This document shows positions 45,271 through 54,984 of a stretch of 64,000 bases of DNA, piece by piece. Every line of letters begins with the position of its first letter. The stretch's first letter is position 1. Below the pieces are notes generated by a model that worked only from the letters and a program-made list of their open reading frames with translations, was not told the DNA's origin and made no database searches. Location of the stretch: assembly GCA_948146395.1 (NCBI GenBank), contig OX411551.1:50650997-50714996 (forward strand), written 5' to 3'. The stretch comes from Fragum whitleyi (lineage: Eukaryota; Mollusca; Bivalvia; Cardiida; Cardiidae). Position numbers and translations under genes: made by a program.

Positions 45271-45836
45271 AGAGACGCTGTGAAGATACAAAAGCTCCGT
45301 CTGATAGTTTAAGAGGGTCGTTAATAAATCAATGGAACGATCTATCGGTGTTTTTATGATGACGTGCATGACTCGTAACGAGACGACAGACAAATTATTT
45401 TACCATTACCCTCATTTCAGTGTTCTTGGTATTGTTTAGATTTAGGTTGGTAATCTACATTTGTAAATTCGTATGAATACTGTGTTCGTGGTTAAGTATA
45501 GAAAATTGACAAGGTTAAGGATTTTGTATTGATTTTGAAATTAATTTGGAAATGCAAGATTTATAGAATAACAAATAACACAATGGCGTTAACCCTTTCC
45601 TGTTTTACAAAATTTTGACCTGTCCAAATTCAAAGGTTTTGCAGACGAAAATTTAAAGTGCATTTAATTTGAAAAATAACCATTCAGTAGGGTAGAAAAT
45701 AGTGTGGAAAAAGAAGAAATTGCTTGTCAGAAATCATAGGCACGTAAAAAGCAGGGTTTAAACAGCAAAGGGTTAAACGCATATTAAAATAAGAAGAATT
45801 ACACAGAAATTTATTTGCAATTAAGTTCATATTTCA
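45271..45836 (+). repeat. 579 bp tandem duplication, copy 2
   Basis: Same start, with small insertions (GAAAATTGACAAGG and TTTTACAAAATTTTGACC are fuller here) and the hairpin half removed between TCAGAA direct repeats. Confidence 0.95.
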
Positions 45837-46377
45837 TGTGCTTTACTGTGTACACAGATAGGCCCGCTCATTTATGACGGTCATGCGTAATCTTTAGCAG
45901 GAACGTTGATAATTTTGACTGCGTATAACCCGCGTGCTAAATGACGCGCTTCGGTTTATATGAAATCTCCCGGCGTCAATTTCATTACTTTCTCTTAAAT
46001 TTACATCCAGAAAAATGCAGATTTACTATTTCACACCAAGAAAAGTGTAATAAAACTAATTTTATAATTGTGATCGTGTTTAAATGGATACAATTTCATT
46101 TACGCGTTTATATATCCATGAAAAAGGTATGTCGGGGGAGGAGTAAAATGCAAAGCAAAATCCTGGGGTCTCGCCCTCGGATTTTACCGTTTGCATATAC
46201 ATGTACAGCCTCCTTCATCTGAATTAATTCGCGGACTCATCAATGCAAAAATGAAATTATTTCATGAATTCAATATCGTAAATTTTGTTCAAAATAAACG
46301 AAATTTGTGTAATTTTCTTTACATGTAACTCCCTACAAGAAAAGCATGGTATTGGATTAATTTGCTCAAAATGAGCC
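45837..46377. other. Stretch without supported gene
   Basis: A 93-codon plus-strand frame (45941-46222) has no motif. 46265-46335 (AATATCGTAAATTTTGTTCA) looks like a loose MITE hairpin remnant. Confidence 0.45.
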
Positions 46378-46676
46378 AAAAAGGAAATTTATTACCTCCC
46401 TTTAATAAAATATGCATAAAAATATTATATAAACAGTTTCCTTCTTTTCAGGAATCAATCAGACGCATACGATTCAAATTATGTTTGAAATCGCGATTAT
46501 TTTTAGATATATTTATTTTGAATGCAGTAGTTTATATTATTTTTCTAGTGACTTTGGAGCGTTTGAAAATGGTTTGAGTGAGTATTTTGAATGATTGGAT
46601 GAATGGAGCGCTGAACGAGCCATTTAAAACGGTTTTGATTGAGATGCATTTCAATTTTACGATGTCACTAACTATA
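46378..46676 (-). mobile_element. TACAGTTA-MITE right part
   Basis: From the second hairpin arm (TTATTACCTCCCTTTAATAA) through the spacer, GAGTGAGTATTTTGAATGAT words and end TTTTACGATGTCACTAACTA. Confidence 0.8.
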
Positions 46677-46689
46677 GTGCTAATTTACA

Positions 46690-46920
46690 TTTGCAATTTT
46701 TCAGAAACCTTTCGTTCAAGTTCTAAAAAACATATCCAAACATTTTGGTCCATAAAATCCGTAACCACAAGAGTTGCTCCTAAGATACAAAGCCCTGTCT
46801 GCTAGTTTATGAGGGTCGTTTATAAATCAATGGAACGATCCATTAGAGTTTTTCTGATGACTTGCATGGGTTGTTATGAGATGACAGACAAGTTATTCCA
46901 CCATAACCCTCGCTTTTTGT
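46690..46920 (+). repeat. Diverged third copy of the 579 bp repeat's left part
   Basis: GATACAAAGCCCTGTCTGCT, AGTTTATGAGGGTCGTTTAT, AAATCAATGGAACGATC and GACAGACAAGTTATTCCACC match 44702-44825 at moderate identity, so the 579 bp unit includes an older dispersed repeat. Confidence 0.8.
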
Positions 46921-47030
46921 TTTCTAGTTTTAGTAATGGAAATAAAATTCAAATGAACACTAGGGAAATAGAGACAAACAGAAAATAAAATTACTGTAAT
47001 TTTCTCAGCATTTCCTAGTGTTACATCATG

Positions 47031-47698
47031 TACAGTTAGTTACACAGTGAAATTGACATTCATCTCAATCAAGACCATTATAAGGCACTCACTCAACGCC
47101 CTATTTAGCCATTCCAAACACCCACTCAGACAATTCAAAACTGCTCCAAAATTGCTAAAAGAGATAAGACAAACAACCACGTAAAAAATAAATTTAGCTC
47201 GAAAAAAAATCGTGAATTCACTGACATAAATAGAATTATAAATATCTGATTGGTGCTTGAAGAAAAAGAAAGCTATTTATGAAACTCTAATGCTTATTAT
47301 ATAGGTTTAAACCTTTTTTATTTTACATCGATTTGGAAACAAGTTCTTTCAACTAAGATTAATCCACATCGATTCTGCTTTATGGAAAATTCACCAGTAC
47401 TCGCGACGAATGTGTAGGCCGATGTAAGAACCAAAATATATAGCCGCTGCCGGAAATCGAACTCAGGACCTTCGGATCAAGAGGCCGGTGCTCTACATCT
47501 AGACAACGGACACCACACAGTTATTTCATTAAAGTGGGGTAAAAATATCGCTTTTTTGTTCATCCTGAACAAAAGTGGCGATATTGGTTTACATCTCTAA
47601 AATTTCACTCAAAACTCACTCATCCAACTCATTCCATTTCATTCAAATATCATTCTAACAACACTCTCCTTGTAAATCTTACGATGTTGTTGACTGTA
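47031..47698 (+). mobile_element. TACAGTTA-MITE interrupted by a SINE
   Basis: Both ends are present (TACAGTTAGTTACACAGTGA; TTACGATGTTGTTGACTGTA). After GAAACTCTAATGCTTATTAT the element is broken until ATTTCATTAAAGTGGGG, where it resumes with its hairpin. Confidence 0.87.
47302..47525 (-). mobile_element. tRNA-headed SINE inserted in a MITE
   Basis: Read on the minus strand, a 72-75 nt tRNA-like head (TGTAGAGCACCGG A-box region, TCTTGA anticodon loop, GAGTTCGATTTC B box, closing CAGCGGC) is followed by ~150 bp of unique body ending in an A/T-rich run AAAATAAAAAAGG. The head differs from that at 58449, so it is another SINE family. Confidence 0.65.
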
Positions 47699-48032
47699 GT
47701 TTGTGGCAAAATTAAGAGTTTAACGTATCTAATTTTCTCTTGAGTTTTATAATGCTCACTAGAAAAATTCAATAGTCTAAAGAGTATTTTTATGTAGACC
47801 TCGATTAAGTAACTATATGTATTCGACCAAATTCCGATTTCAAAATTATCATTCCGCCCCTTCTGCTACTCTACTACTCTACTGACTTCATTATTTCACC
47901 AATATGGTATGATATATATCAAAGACACGAAAAATACTATTTTATTATGTTATCAACTGTTATTATTGGTATTTCTCCTTAAAGTAGATTTGAGAAATTT
48001 GAAAATTGTCGCAGGAATTGATGATGATACGA

Positions 48033-48458
48033 TACAGTTATTGACATCGTGAAATTGACTGTTATTCCGTTCAAAACCATTGCGAATCGGCCATTCAGTG
48101 CCCCACTCATTCATTCCAAACACTTACTCTGGCCATTCAAAAACCCTCAAAATTCACTAAAATGTTAAGATTAACAACTACATTTAAAATAAAAATCGAT
48201 AGATAAAATCCACGATTTCAGGAAATTTGATTGAATTTGTAAGCGGGTTCGTGAAGACATAATATAAAGGTTTTCATAGAACATGTAAGCATATTTTATT
48301 TAAGGGGTTAATAAATATCGCAGATTTTGTTCGACCTGTACAAAATAAGCGATATTGGAGTCCCTCCACATAATTTCACTCAAACTCTCTCAATCAATTT
48401 CATTCCCAAATCATTCAAAAATGATTTCCCTTGTCAATTTCACGATGTTGTTAACTAT
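48033..48458 (+). mobile_element. TACAGTTA-MITE, full length
   Basis: TACAGTTATTGACATCGTGA start. The hairpin at about 48302-48366 is partly worn (GGGGTTAATAAATATCGC ... GCGATATTGGAG). End TTTCACGATGTTGTTAACTA. Confidence 0.87.
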
Positions 48459-48540
48459 ATTCTATTTTTTTAAAGGCAACTTAAAGCCATTTTCAATTTT
48501 GAACAGTACATATTTCCTTGTTACGGAAGTAATTTCGAAA

Positions 48541-48957
48541 TACAGTTAACAACATCGTGAAATTGACGAGGTGAATGATTTTGGAATGATTTAGGAATGA
48601 AATTGAATGAGTGTGTGGAGCGAGTTTTGAGTGAGTTTAATGGGAGGTAATCCTTTATCGCAAAATTTGTTCAAGGTGAACAAATTAAGCGATATTGATT
48701 ACCTCCCTTTATTTCAAATACCTATTTCTTCGAGAACCTATTAGACGCTTACAATTTGAATTATGTCAGTGAAATCGCTATTTTTCTCTATCCAAGTTTA
48801 TTTTGAATGCCGTTGTTGATTCTACATTTTTCAATGGGTTTGAGCGTTTTTGAATGGTTTGAGTAAGTGTTCGGAATTAATGAATGGAGCGCTTAGTGAG
48901 CGATTTAGAATGTTTTTGATTGAGACAAATGTCAGTTTCACGATGTAACTAAGTGTA
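48541..48957 (-). mobile_element. TACAGTTA-MITE, full length
   Basis: TACAGTTAACAACATCGTGA start, GAATG arrays, hairpin about 48641-48706 (GGGAGGTAATCC ... GATTACCTCCC) and end TTTCACGATGTAACTAAGTG TA. It lies 82 bp from an opposite-facing copy. Confidence 0.9.
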
Positions 48958-49288
48958 AGTATTATATGTCACAGTAAGAAATAAGCCAAGAGTTCAGGAT
49001 TTCGAAGTTCGCTTATTTATACATTTTCAAAGATGGATGTGCTTTTTAACATTTTTTAACATTTATGCAGGACAAGCGTTGTAAATTAGGTATCAAGTAT
49101 AACGTAGAAAGACGTAAAGTACAGTTAGCAACATCGTAAAATTGACAAGGGGAATGATTTACAATGATTTAGGAATGAAATTGATTGAGTGTGTGGAGCG
49201 ACTTTTGAGTGAATTTAATAGGTGGGGGGGATCCAATATCGCCAATTTTGTTCAGGATGAACAAAATTAGCGATATTGATTCCCTTCC

Positions 49289-50005
49289 AATAATTGCAAT
49301 CCAATAAAATAAAGAACTCTGATTGGTTTAAATCGCATCACGTGGGGAAATCCTTTGCACTTTATTTCTGTATAAAATGCAATAGGTCTTTCGGGAAACC
49401 CCCGAAATTCGATCTGCAAATCCTTTGTTGTAGGAACTCGAATTAACCTAGTTCCCGATCATCAACGCAACATTGCTATTCAATCTATTATGAATTTACA
49501 TATTTTCGAAAGAATTTACGATAACAATCATGCAGTTGTGATTCTGAGCCGACCTAAACTTAGAAAACAGCGAGTCGACGAAGACCTTCAAGCAACCCTC
49601 TCAACAAAGACCGACCACGCCGTTTTCGGTCAAAATTTCAGACTTACTTGGTAGAAACAAGCTTATTTGTCCTAAGTACCTCTACGATTTTTGATGTTGT
49701 CTTTTATTTGTGTATCATTTGTTTTACTGTATGACATTTCACTTCGATAGCGAGATAAACTATACACGATCTAAAAATAGATCGTGTAATTTATACGCGC
49801 AGAAAGTAGACTTGAAGCTTTAATGTTTGGCTGAGTATTTTAATAGTTTCTTCGATCTAGATGATTGCAATTATAAGGGACGAGTGTCTTTTTCACTGCG
49901 TTTATTGGGGTATAAAGTGCAATTGCCTTAGCACATGGCTGCCATGTGCTAAGGCAATTGCACTTTATACCCCAATAAACGCAGTGAAAAAGACACTCAT
50001 CCCTA
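49289..50005. mobile_element. Insertion with short inverted ends and promoter-like boxes
   Basis: ATAATTGCAATC at 49290-49301 is inverted as GATTGCAATTAT at 49863-49874. The left part holds CCAAT (49301), ATTGG (49322), CACGTG (49349) and TATAAAA (49371) in promoter order. An open frame of about 88 codons follows without an early Met (first ATG about 49490), reading ...NHAVVILSRPKLRKQRVDEDLQ... to TAG at about 49652. I recognise no family. The right part is the great hairpin of 49877-50003. It could be one transposon, a nested pair, or a retro-inserted gene fragment. Confidence 0.5.
49877..50003. repeat. Near-perfect hairpin, 63 bp arms
   Basis: GGGACGAGTGTCTTTTTCAC through CTTAGCACATGGC is followed after one base by its complement. 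A single mismatch (C against A) is seen over 63 pairs. Each arm includes GGGGTATAAAGTGCAATTGC. The near-absence of divergence suggests a recent origin or ongoing arm-to-arm correction. A 68-codon frame through it is a shadow. Confidence 0.95.
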
Positions 50006-50330
50006 TATTAATGAAATATGCATACAAGTTTTATAGATTGCTGACTATTTTTTCAAGAACCTATTAGACGCTTACAATTTGAATTTTGTCAGTGAAATCG
50101 CGATTTTTCTCTATCGAAATTTATTTTGAATGACGTTGTTGATTCTGTATCTTTTAATGGATTTGAGCGTTTTGATTGAGTGTTTGTAATGGTTGAATGG
50201 AGGACTGAGTGCGCGATTTAGAACGGTTTTGATTGAGATGAATGTCAATTTCTTGATGTTACTATCTGTAACTGACCTTATACCTATCTACGTAAGACGC
50301 CCATATACTAGATAGCGGGTTGAGTTACAA

Positions 50331-50778
50331 TCTCTAGTGATCGACATCGTTAAATTGGCGTTTATCTAGATGAAAAACTTTCAAAATCACTCATTCAGCG
50401 CTTCATTCATTTATTCCCAACACTCTTTCAAACCATTAAAATCGCTCCAAACTCACAGAAAAAGATAGAATTAAAAATGTAATTCAAAATAGATAAAGCA
50501 AGATAAATCGCATTTCACTGACATAATTGAATTAGTAAGAGTCTGATATGTTCTTGAAGAAGTAGGAAGGTATACCCCTATATTCATATCTTATTAAATG
50601 GGAGGTAATAAATATCTTTATTGTTTTAATGTTTATTTTGAAACCATTTAGCGATATTGGATTACCACCCATGAATTTGACTCAAACTTCGCTACACACA
50701 CTCATTCAATTTCATTTCAAAATCATTCCAAGAATAAGGATTATTTATCTTGTCAATTTCACAATGCTCTTAACTGTA
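50331..50778 (+). mobile_element. TACAGTTA-MITE, left end worn
   Basis: TCGACATCGTTAAATTGGCG start, arrays, spacer, hairpin arms GGGAGGTAATAAATATC and ATATTGGATTACCACCC around a rearranged loop. End TTTCACAATGCTCTTAACTG TA. Confidence 0.85.
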
Positions 50779-50796
50779 GATATATTGATGATTAAC

Positions 50797-51012
50797 TGAG
50801 TTACTATCTTTCATCCGAATAAAATCATTCTAAAGCGCTCGCTTAGTTTTCCATTAAAGCATTTAAGCTTCTCGTTCTCATCACTAAAATCCGCACAGAA
50901 ATCGTTTATATTATACTACCATTCTTTGTTTCTTTTCAGAACTCGCTCATTCCATTCAATGTTATTTTGAAATTGTTCATAAATCATTCACCTTCACGAT
51001 GTTTTAACTGTA
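50797..51012 (+). mobile_element. TACAGTTA-MITE, internally deleted
   Basis: Left words (CATCCGAATAAAATCATTCT) join directly to right words (AACTCGCTCATTCCATTC) with the hairpin removed. It ends CTTCACGATGTTTTAACTGT A. Confidence 0.8.
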
Positions 51013-51440
51013 AACTATCTTAGGCTTGTTATACATATGACGTCATTAGCTGACCGAAACGATTACAAATTTATTGACATTTGTCGAACCGTTTTGGAAT
51101 ATGAAGATGAATATGTCGGATTGTGAATGGCAGACGCTGATAAAGCCCAGCATAAAATATACGCTAATCTTACTGTGTTTCAATCTCAATGAACCATAAT
51201 TCAATGTATTTTTCGGATAATCTTGTGCATCCTATTATTTTGCGAGTGGCGTTCAAGAAATCTGCTAAATTTCTTAACACGTGTAGCCAAAACTTTGTTC
51301 ATGTCCATTTTTCACACTTCTTTTTACACAAGAAATCATTTTGGTCAAGTTGAATAAGAAGAAAAATTGTTTGAATAAAAAACTTCAATGTTCCTGCAAA
51401 CGAAGGACCCACATCGAATGTATGGAATAGTTTTGGTCCT
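51013..51440. other. Stretch without recognised feature
   Basis: Unique-looking DNA between two MITEs; no supported gene. Confidence 0.5.
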
Positions 51441-51881
51441 TACAGTTAACTACATCGTGAAATTGACAAGGTGAATGATATTGGAATGATTTAGGAATGA
51501 AATTGAATGAGTATGTGGTGCGAGTTTTGAGTGAGTTTAATGGTAGGTAATCCTATATCGCAAATTTTGTTCAGGATGAACAAAATTAGCGATATTGATT
51601 ACCTCCCTTTAATAAAATATGCACGAAAGTTCTATGGATAGTTTCCTTTTTCTTCAAGAACCTATCAGACGCTTAATATTTGAAGTAAGTCAGTGAAATT
51701 GCGATTTTTCTCTATCCAAAATTATTTTGAATGACGTTTTTGATTCTATATTTTTCAATGGGTTTGAGCGTTTTTGAATGGTTTGAGTGAGTGTTTGGCA
51801 TGAATGAAAGGAGCGCTGAATGAGCAATTTAGAATGGTTCTGATTGAGACTAATGTCAATTTCAGGATGAAACTAACTGTA
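51441..51881 (-). mobile_element. TACAGTTA-MITE, full length
   Basis: 441 bp with both ends (TACAGTTAACTACATCGTGA; TTTCAGGATGAAACTAACTG TA) and hairpin about 51541-51606 (GGTAGGTAATCC ... GATTACCTCCC, TATCGC/GCGATA). It is close to consensus throughout. Confidence 0.92.
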
Positions 51882-51932
51882 CCAAAAGAATTTGGACATT
51901 TGACGATGGCGCTCTGGTCAGGATATTGGCGG

Positions 51933-52010
51933 TAGGCCTATTGTGTTACGTCTTACAGTCATAAATATCGAAACAGAAATTTCTTGTGATTCTATGGAAA
52001 TAGTTGGTTA
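51933..52010 (+). repeat. 78 bp direct repeat, left of a MITE
   Basis: TAGGCCTATTGTGTTACGTC through GGAAATAGTTGGTTA. It repeats at 52449-52526 at about 90% identity, with a MITE lying between the two copies. Confidence 0.92.
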
Positions 52011-52450
52011 CAGTTAATAACATCGTGAAATTAACATTTATCTCAATCAAAACCATTCTAAGTCGCTGATTAGCAATCTAGTCATTCATTCGAAACACTC
52101 ACTCAAACCATTCATAAACGCTCCAAACTCACTGAAAAACATATAACAACAACTTCGTTGAAAATAAAAATAACTTGGAAAATAATCGGGATTGTACTGA
52201 ATTAATTGAAATTGTAAGCATCTGATAGGTTCTTTAAGAATGAGGGAGCTTTCTAATGAACTTGTATGCATATGTTATTAAAGGGAGCTAATCAATATTG
52301 CTAATTTTGTTCATCCTGAACAAAATTTTGCAATACTGGATTACCTCCCATTAAATTCACTCAAAAGTCGCTCCACACACTCATTCAATTTCATTCCTAA
52401 ATCATTCCAAAACCATTCACCTTGTCAACTTCACAATGTTTTTAACTGTA
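52009..52450 (+). mobile_element. TACAGTTA-MITE, full length, between long direct repeats
   Basis: 442 bp, TACAGTTAATAACATCGTGA to TTCACAATGTTTTTAACTG TA. The hairpin at about 52284-52350 carries ATATTGC against GCAATACT. It occupies the TA at the junction of the two 78 bp host repeats. Confidence 0.92.
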
Positions 52451-52526
52451 GGCCTATTGTGTTACGTTTGACAGTCATACATATTGCAACAGAAGTTTCT
52501 GGTGATTCTATGGAAATAGTTGGTTA
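52449..52526 (+). repeat. 78 bp direct repeat, right of the MITE
   Basis: Same sequence as 51933-52010 with about seven differences, then continuing into CACTTCATGTTT, which shows the unoccupied form of the site. Confidence 0.92.
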
Positions 52527-52738
52527 CACTTCATGTTTTAAATATCACGCCGTTGACAACGTCTGTAACTTCTTCTACATTTACAACCACAACTATTTCA
52601 TCCGCCCGGCAGAAAATAATAGACCATAACAAATTAGAAATATAGCCGTCCCTTTATGCAGTAATGGCGTCTTTGTAAAGTGTATGGTAAGTGTAGATAC
52701 AAAGTCTTGTGACGGTATTATAATTTGTAGATTATAAC

Positions 52739-53029
52739 AAGAGCACCGCTTACGGGTGCCTACGCTCGGCTGTCGAGTGCTGGATGATGGGAAAAGTCAA
52801 ATCGAAAAAGGGGCATAATTTGCACAAAATGCATCTAGAGTTATCCCCCTTGATAGTATAGGTTGCTCTTTTGATGGTGAACACGTGAGCCATGTTTCAA
52901 GTGAATGCCTTCAGTAGAACCAGAGATATAACAAAATGTCGAAGTTTTCGCACGACGACGACGACAACGACGACGACACGGAGGCTATAGCAATACCTCG
53001 GGTTTTCTCCGAAACAGCCGAGCTAAAAA
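52739..53029 (+). repeat. Bivalve-type element with GCTCGGCTGT / ACAGCCGAGC ends
   Basis: Opens ACGGGTGCCTACGCTCGGCT and closes CCGAAACAGCCGAGCTAAAA, so the ends are inverted. Inside are AGGGGCATAATTTGC and AGAGTTATCCCCCTTG and a (CGA)n run at 52951-52980. The layout matches a repeat class I associate with bivalve genomes; no database check was possible. Confidence 0.65.
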
Positions 53030-54984
53030 TGATGTGAAGAAGGTCCTTTCCTTTATCGATTTAAGAGGTATGTTTTCCGACTATTTTCTTTTATTTTATA
53101 GTGGAAAAGGGTATGATATTCACAACCAATAAGCATTTCCACATAAATGTTTAAACAAGAATTACGAAAAACGTTGATCCTCATAGATATTGTCTAACTA
53201 CTTCAATGTTTATTTGTGAAACCTGAGAACACCTACGTATAAAATCAGCTTTCTTAAATTAAAGAGGTGTATCAAATGTTCTGTTGTTTTTTTTCATCAC
53301 TGAGGAATACTTAACATTGATGGTTGTACAATCCAGTCAATTACTTTAAAATATTCTTTAATTGTAAAATATCCAAACGTTCATTTGTAATTGTTTTGCT
53401 GTTGTTGTCGTTGTTTACCTTTTCAAATCGTCGTAATGGTACAGTTAAAATATATTGAATTATAGAAAAGAAGGAACCACCAGTTTTTAATCGGTGTCTA
53501 GTTCATGCCGTTTGCCTCTCATTCAATTATTACTGTTTAGTGTACTTTCTTCGAAATTTGCAACGTCATGTTCAAACGGCCATGACGTCATGATACAGAG
53601 AGAATTGCTCTTCTGTCGCCATCAAATATCATACTTCGGAAACCCTTCAATTTCTATTGCCTTTTACATTTCGCAAACGTTATTTGCGACAGCAACTTAT
53701 TTTTGTTCTCGCTCCTTTTCCCTCTTTATATAATCCTTCGGTGTTCAGATTTGGCCTACCATGCAGAATGGGTCTTATTTGGTAAAATAGTGTCTTTATT
53801 TATTACCTGAGTATTCTTGCAAAAGTAATGTCCAAGATATATTATGCGATTTTTTTTCACGCAGATACGCATTTTTGGAGAGTTTGAATATGACAACGAT
53901 CAAAAGGGTTGCCATTTTAAAAGGAGAAAAGAAATGAATTGTCTAAAAGTTGTATAACTATAACTTACAGTCTAGATAGGCTGATACCTTTGGCACTTCG
54001 CAGTCCGCGATTCATTGAAATTTTTCATTCATTCGTAAAAAAGAAAGTTCAACACTGAAGTGAGGGTTTGGGAAGATAAAAATCTGCGGTATTTTTATTT
54101 GTGACAAATTCTTGACGGTTGATAGTCAGGAACTATCGTATAAAGATCAAAGCCAATACAAAGTGTCGCCCTTCGTGAAACCATTTAAAGCTGTGAACAA
54201 AAATTCCAAAATCCGTTCAACGAAACATTTCGACACCAAGTTGTTCCCCAAGGTTGTATTTAAGTGTCGTCTCCAGTGACATAGGGAGAATTTCATTGCA
54301 TTTCCTGTGCAGGGTGTCAATTTCGTCTATATTTAGTAACTCATTCATTTCGGTGCCACTTGTCTGAGTGTTTTAGTGCAAAATAAGTGTGGTCACATTG
54401 TTGTTATCGCGTGTTATCCTAGTAGGATTGGAACTATGTAGCAAACCTAGACGATGTAATAGAGGTATGACCTAGGCGTTGAGTCCATTACCATGGGTCT
54501 ATGAGTAAACCGTAAGATCTAAAGCAAGCACTTAGTTTCATTTGAAAGGTAATTTGTATCTTTGTTATGTCTGTTTTATCTATTTTGAAAGAAAGGCACG
54601 GAAATTTAACCGTTAAAAGTAGATTTCACGGCTCACCGCTCAAAATCTACCTATAGTGTGCTTTAACCCTTTATTGCTTTGTTTTCACAAAGGAAAGTAC
54701 TATTACTATAACATTATAAAGATGATATTCTTGAAAATCTGGTTCAGATTATTTGGTTACAAAACCTTTGCATGTGACCCTGTTACGAGTTGATGAGATA
54801 TTGATTCCCGATCTAATAGCTGCTCGTTGCTTAAGTCTCTCGGATAGTGCTCATTATCCTTAACGCCGATGCATGTCTAATTAGAAATGAATTTTTCTTC
54901 TTATATGTGCAAATGCATGTTCATAAAATATGTAACAGATTTTCGTATCAAATCAATAATTCGAACAAACTTATATTCAGTATT
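53030..54984. other. 1.9 kb without supported gene
   Basis: A 79-codon plus frame (53494-53733) begins with a hydrophobic stretch (PLIQLLLFSVLSSKFATSC) that could pass as a signal peptide, but nothing else supports it. No repeat recognised apart from TAC-AGTTAAAATATATTG at 53440, too short to assign. Confidence 0.45.

Larger units (their letters stand above)
49120..50270 (-). mobile_element. TACAGTTA-MITE split by a 717 bp insertion
   Basis: The left part (TACAGTTAGCAACATCGTAA, words, hairpin to GATTCCCTTCC) ends at about 49288. The right part resumes at TTAATGAAATATGCATACAA and ends TTGATGTTACTATCTGTA. Confidence 0.87.

Noticed and set aside
53494..53733. 79-codon frame with a signal-peptide-like start
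   Set aside because: Only the hydrophobic start is suggestive; no cysteine pattern, processing sites or repeat of the motif, and no splice signals.
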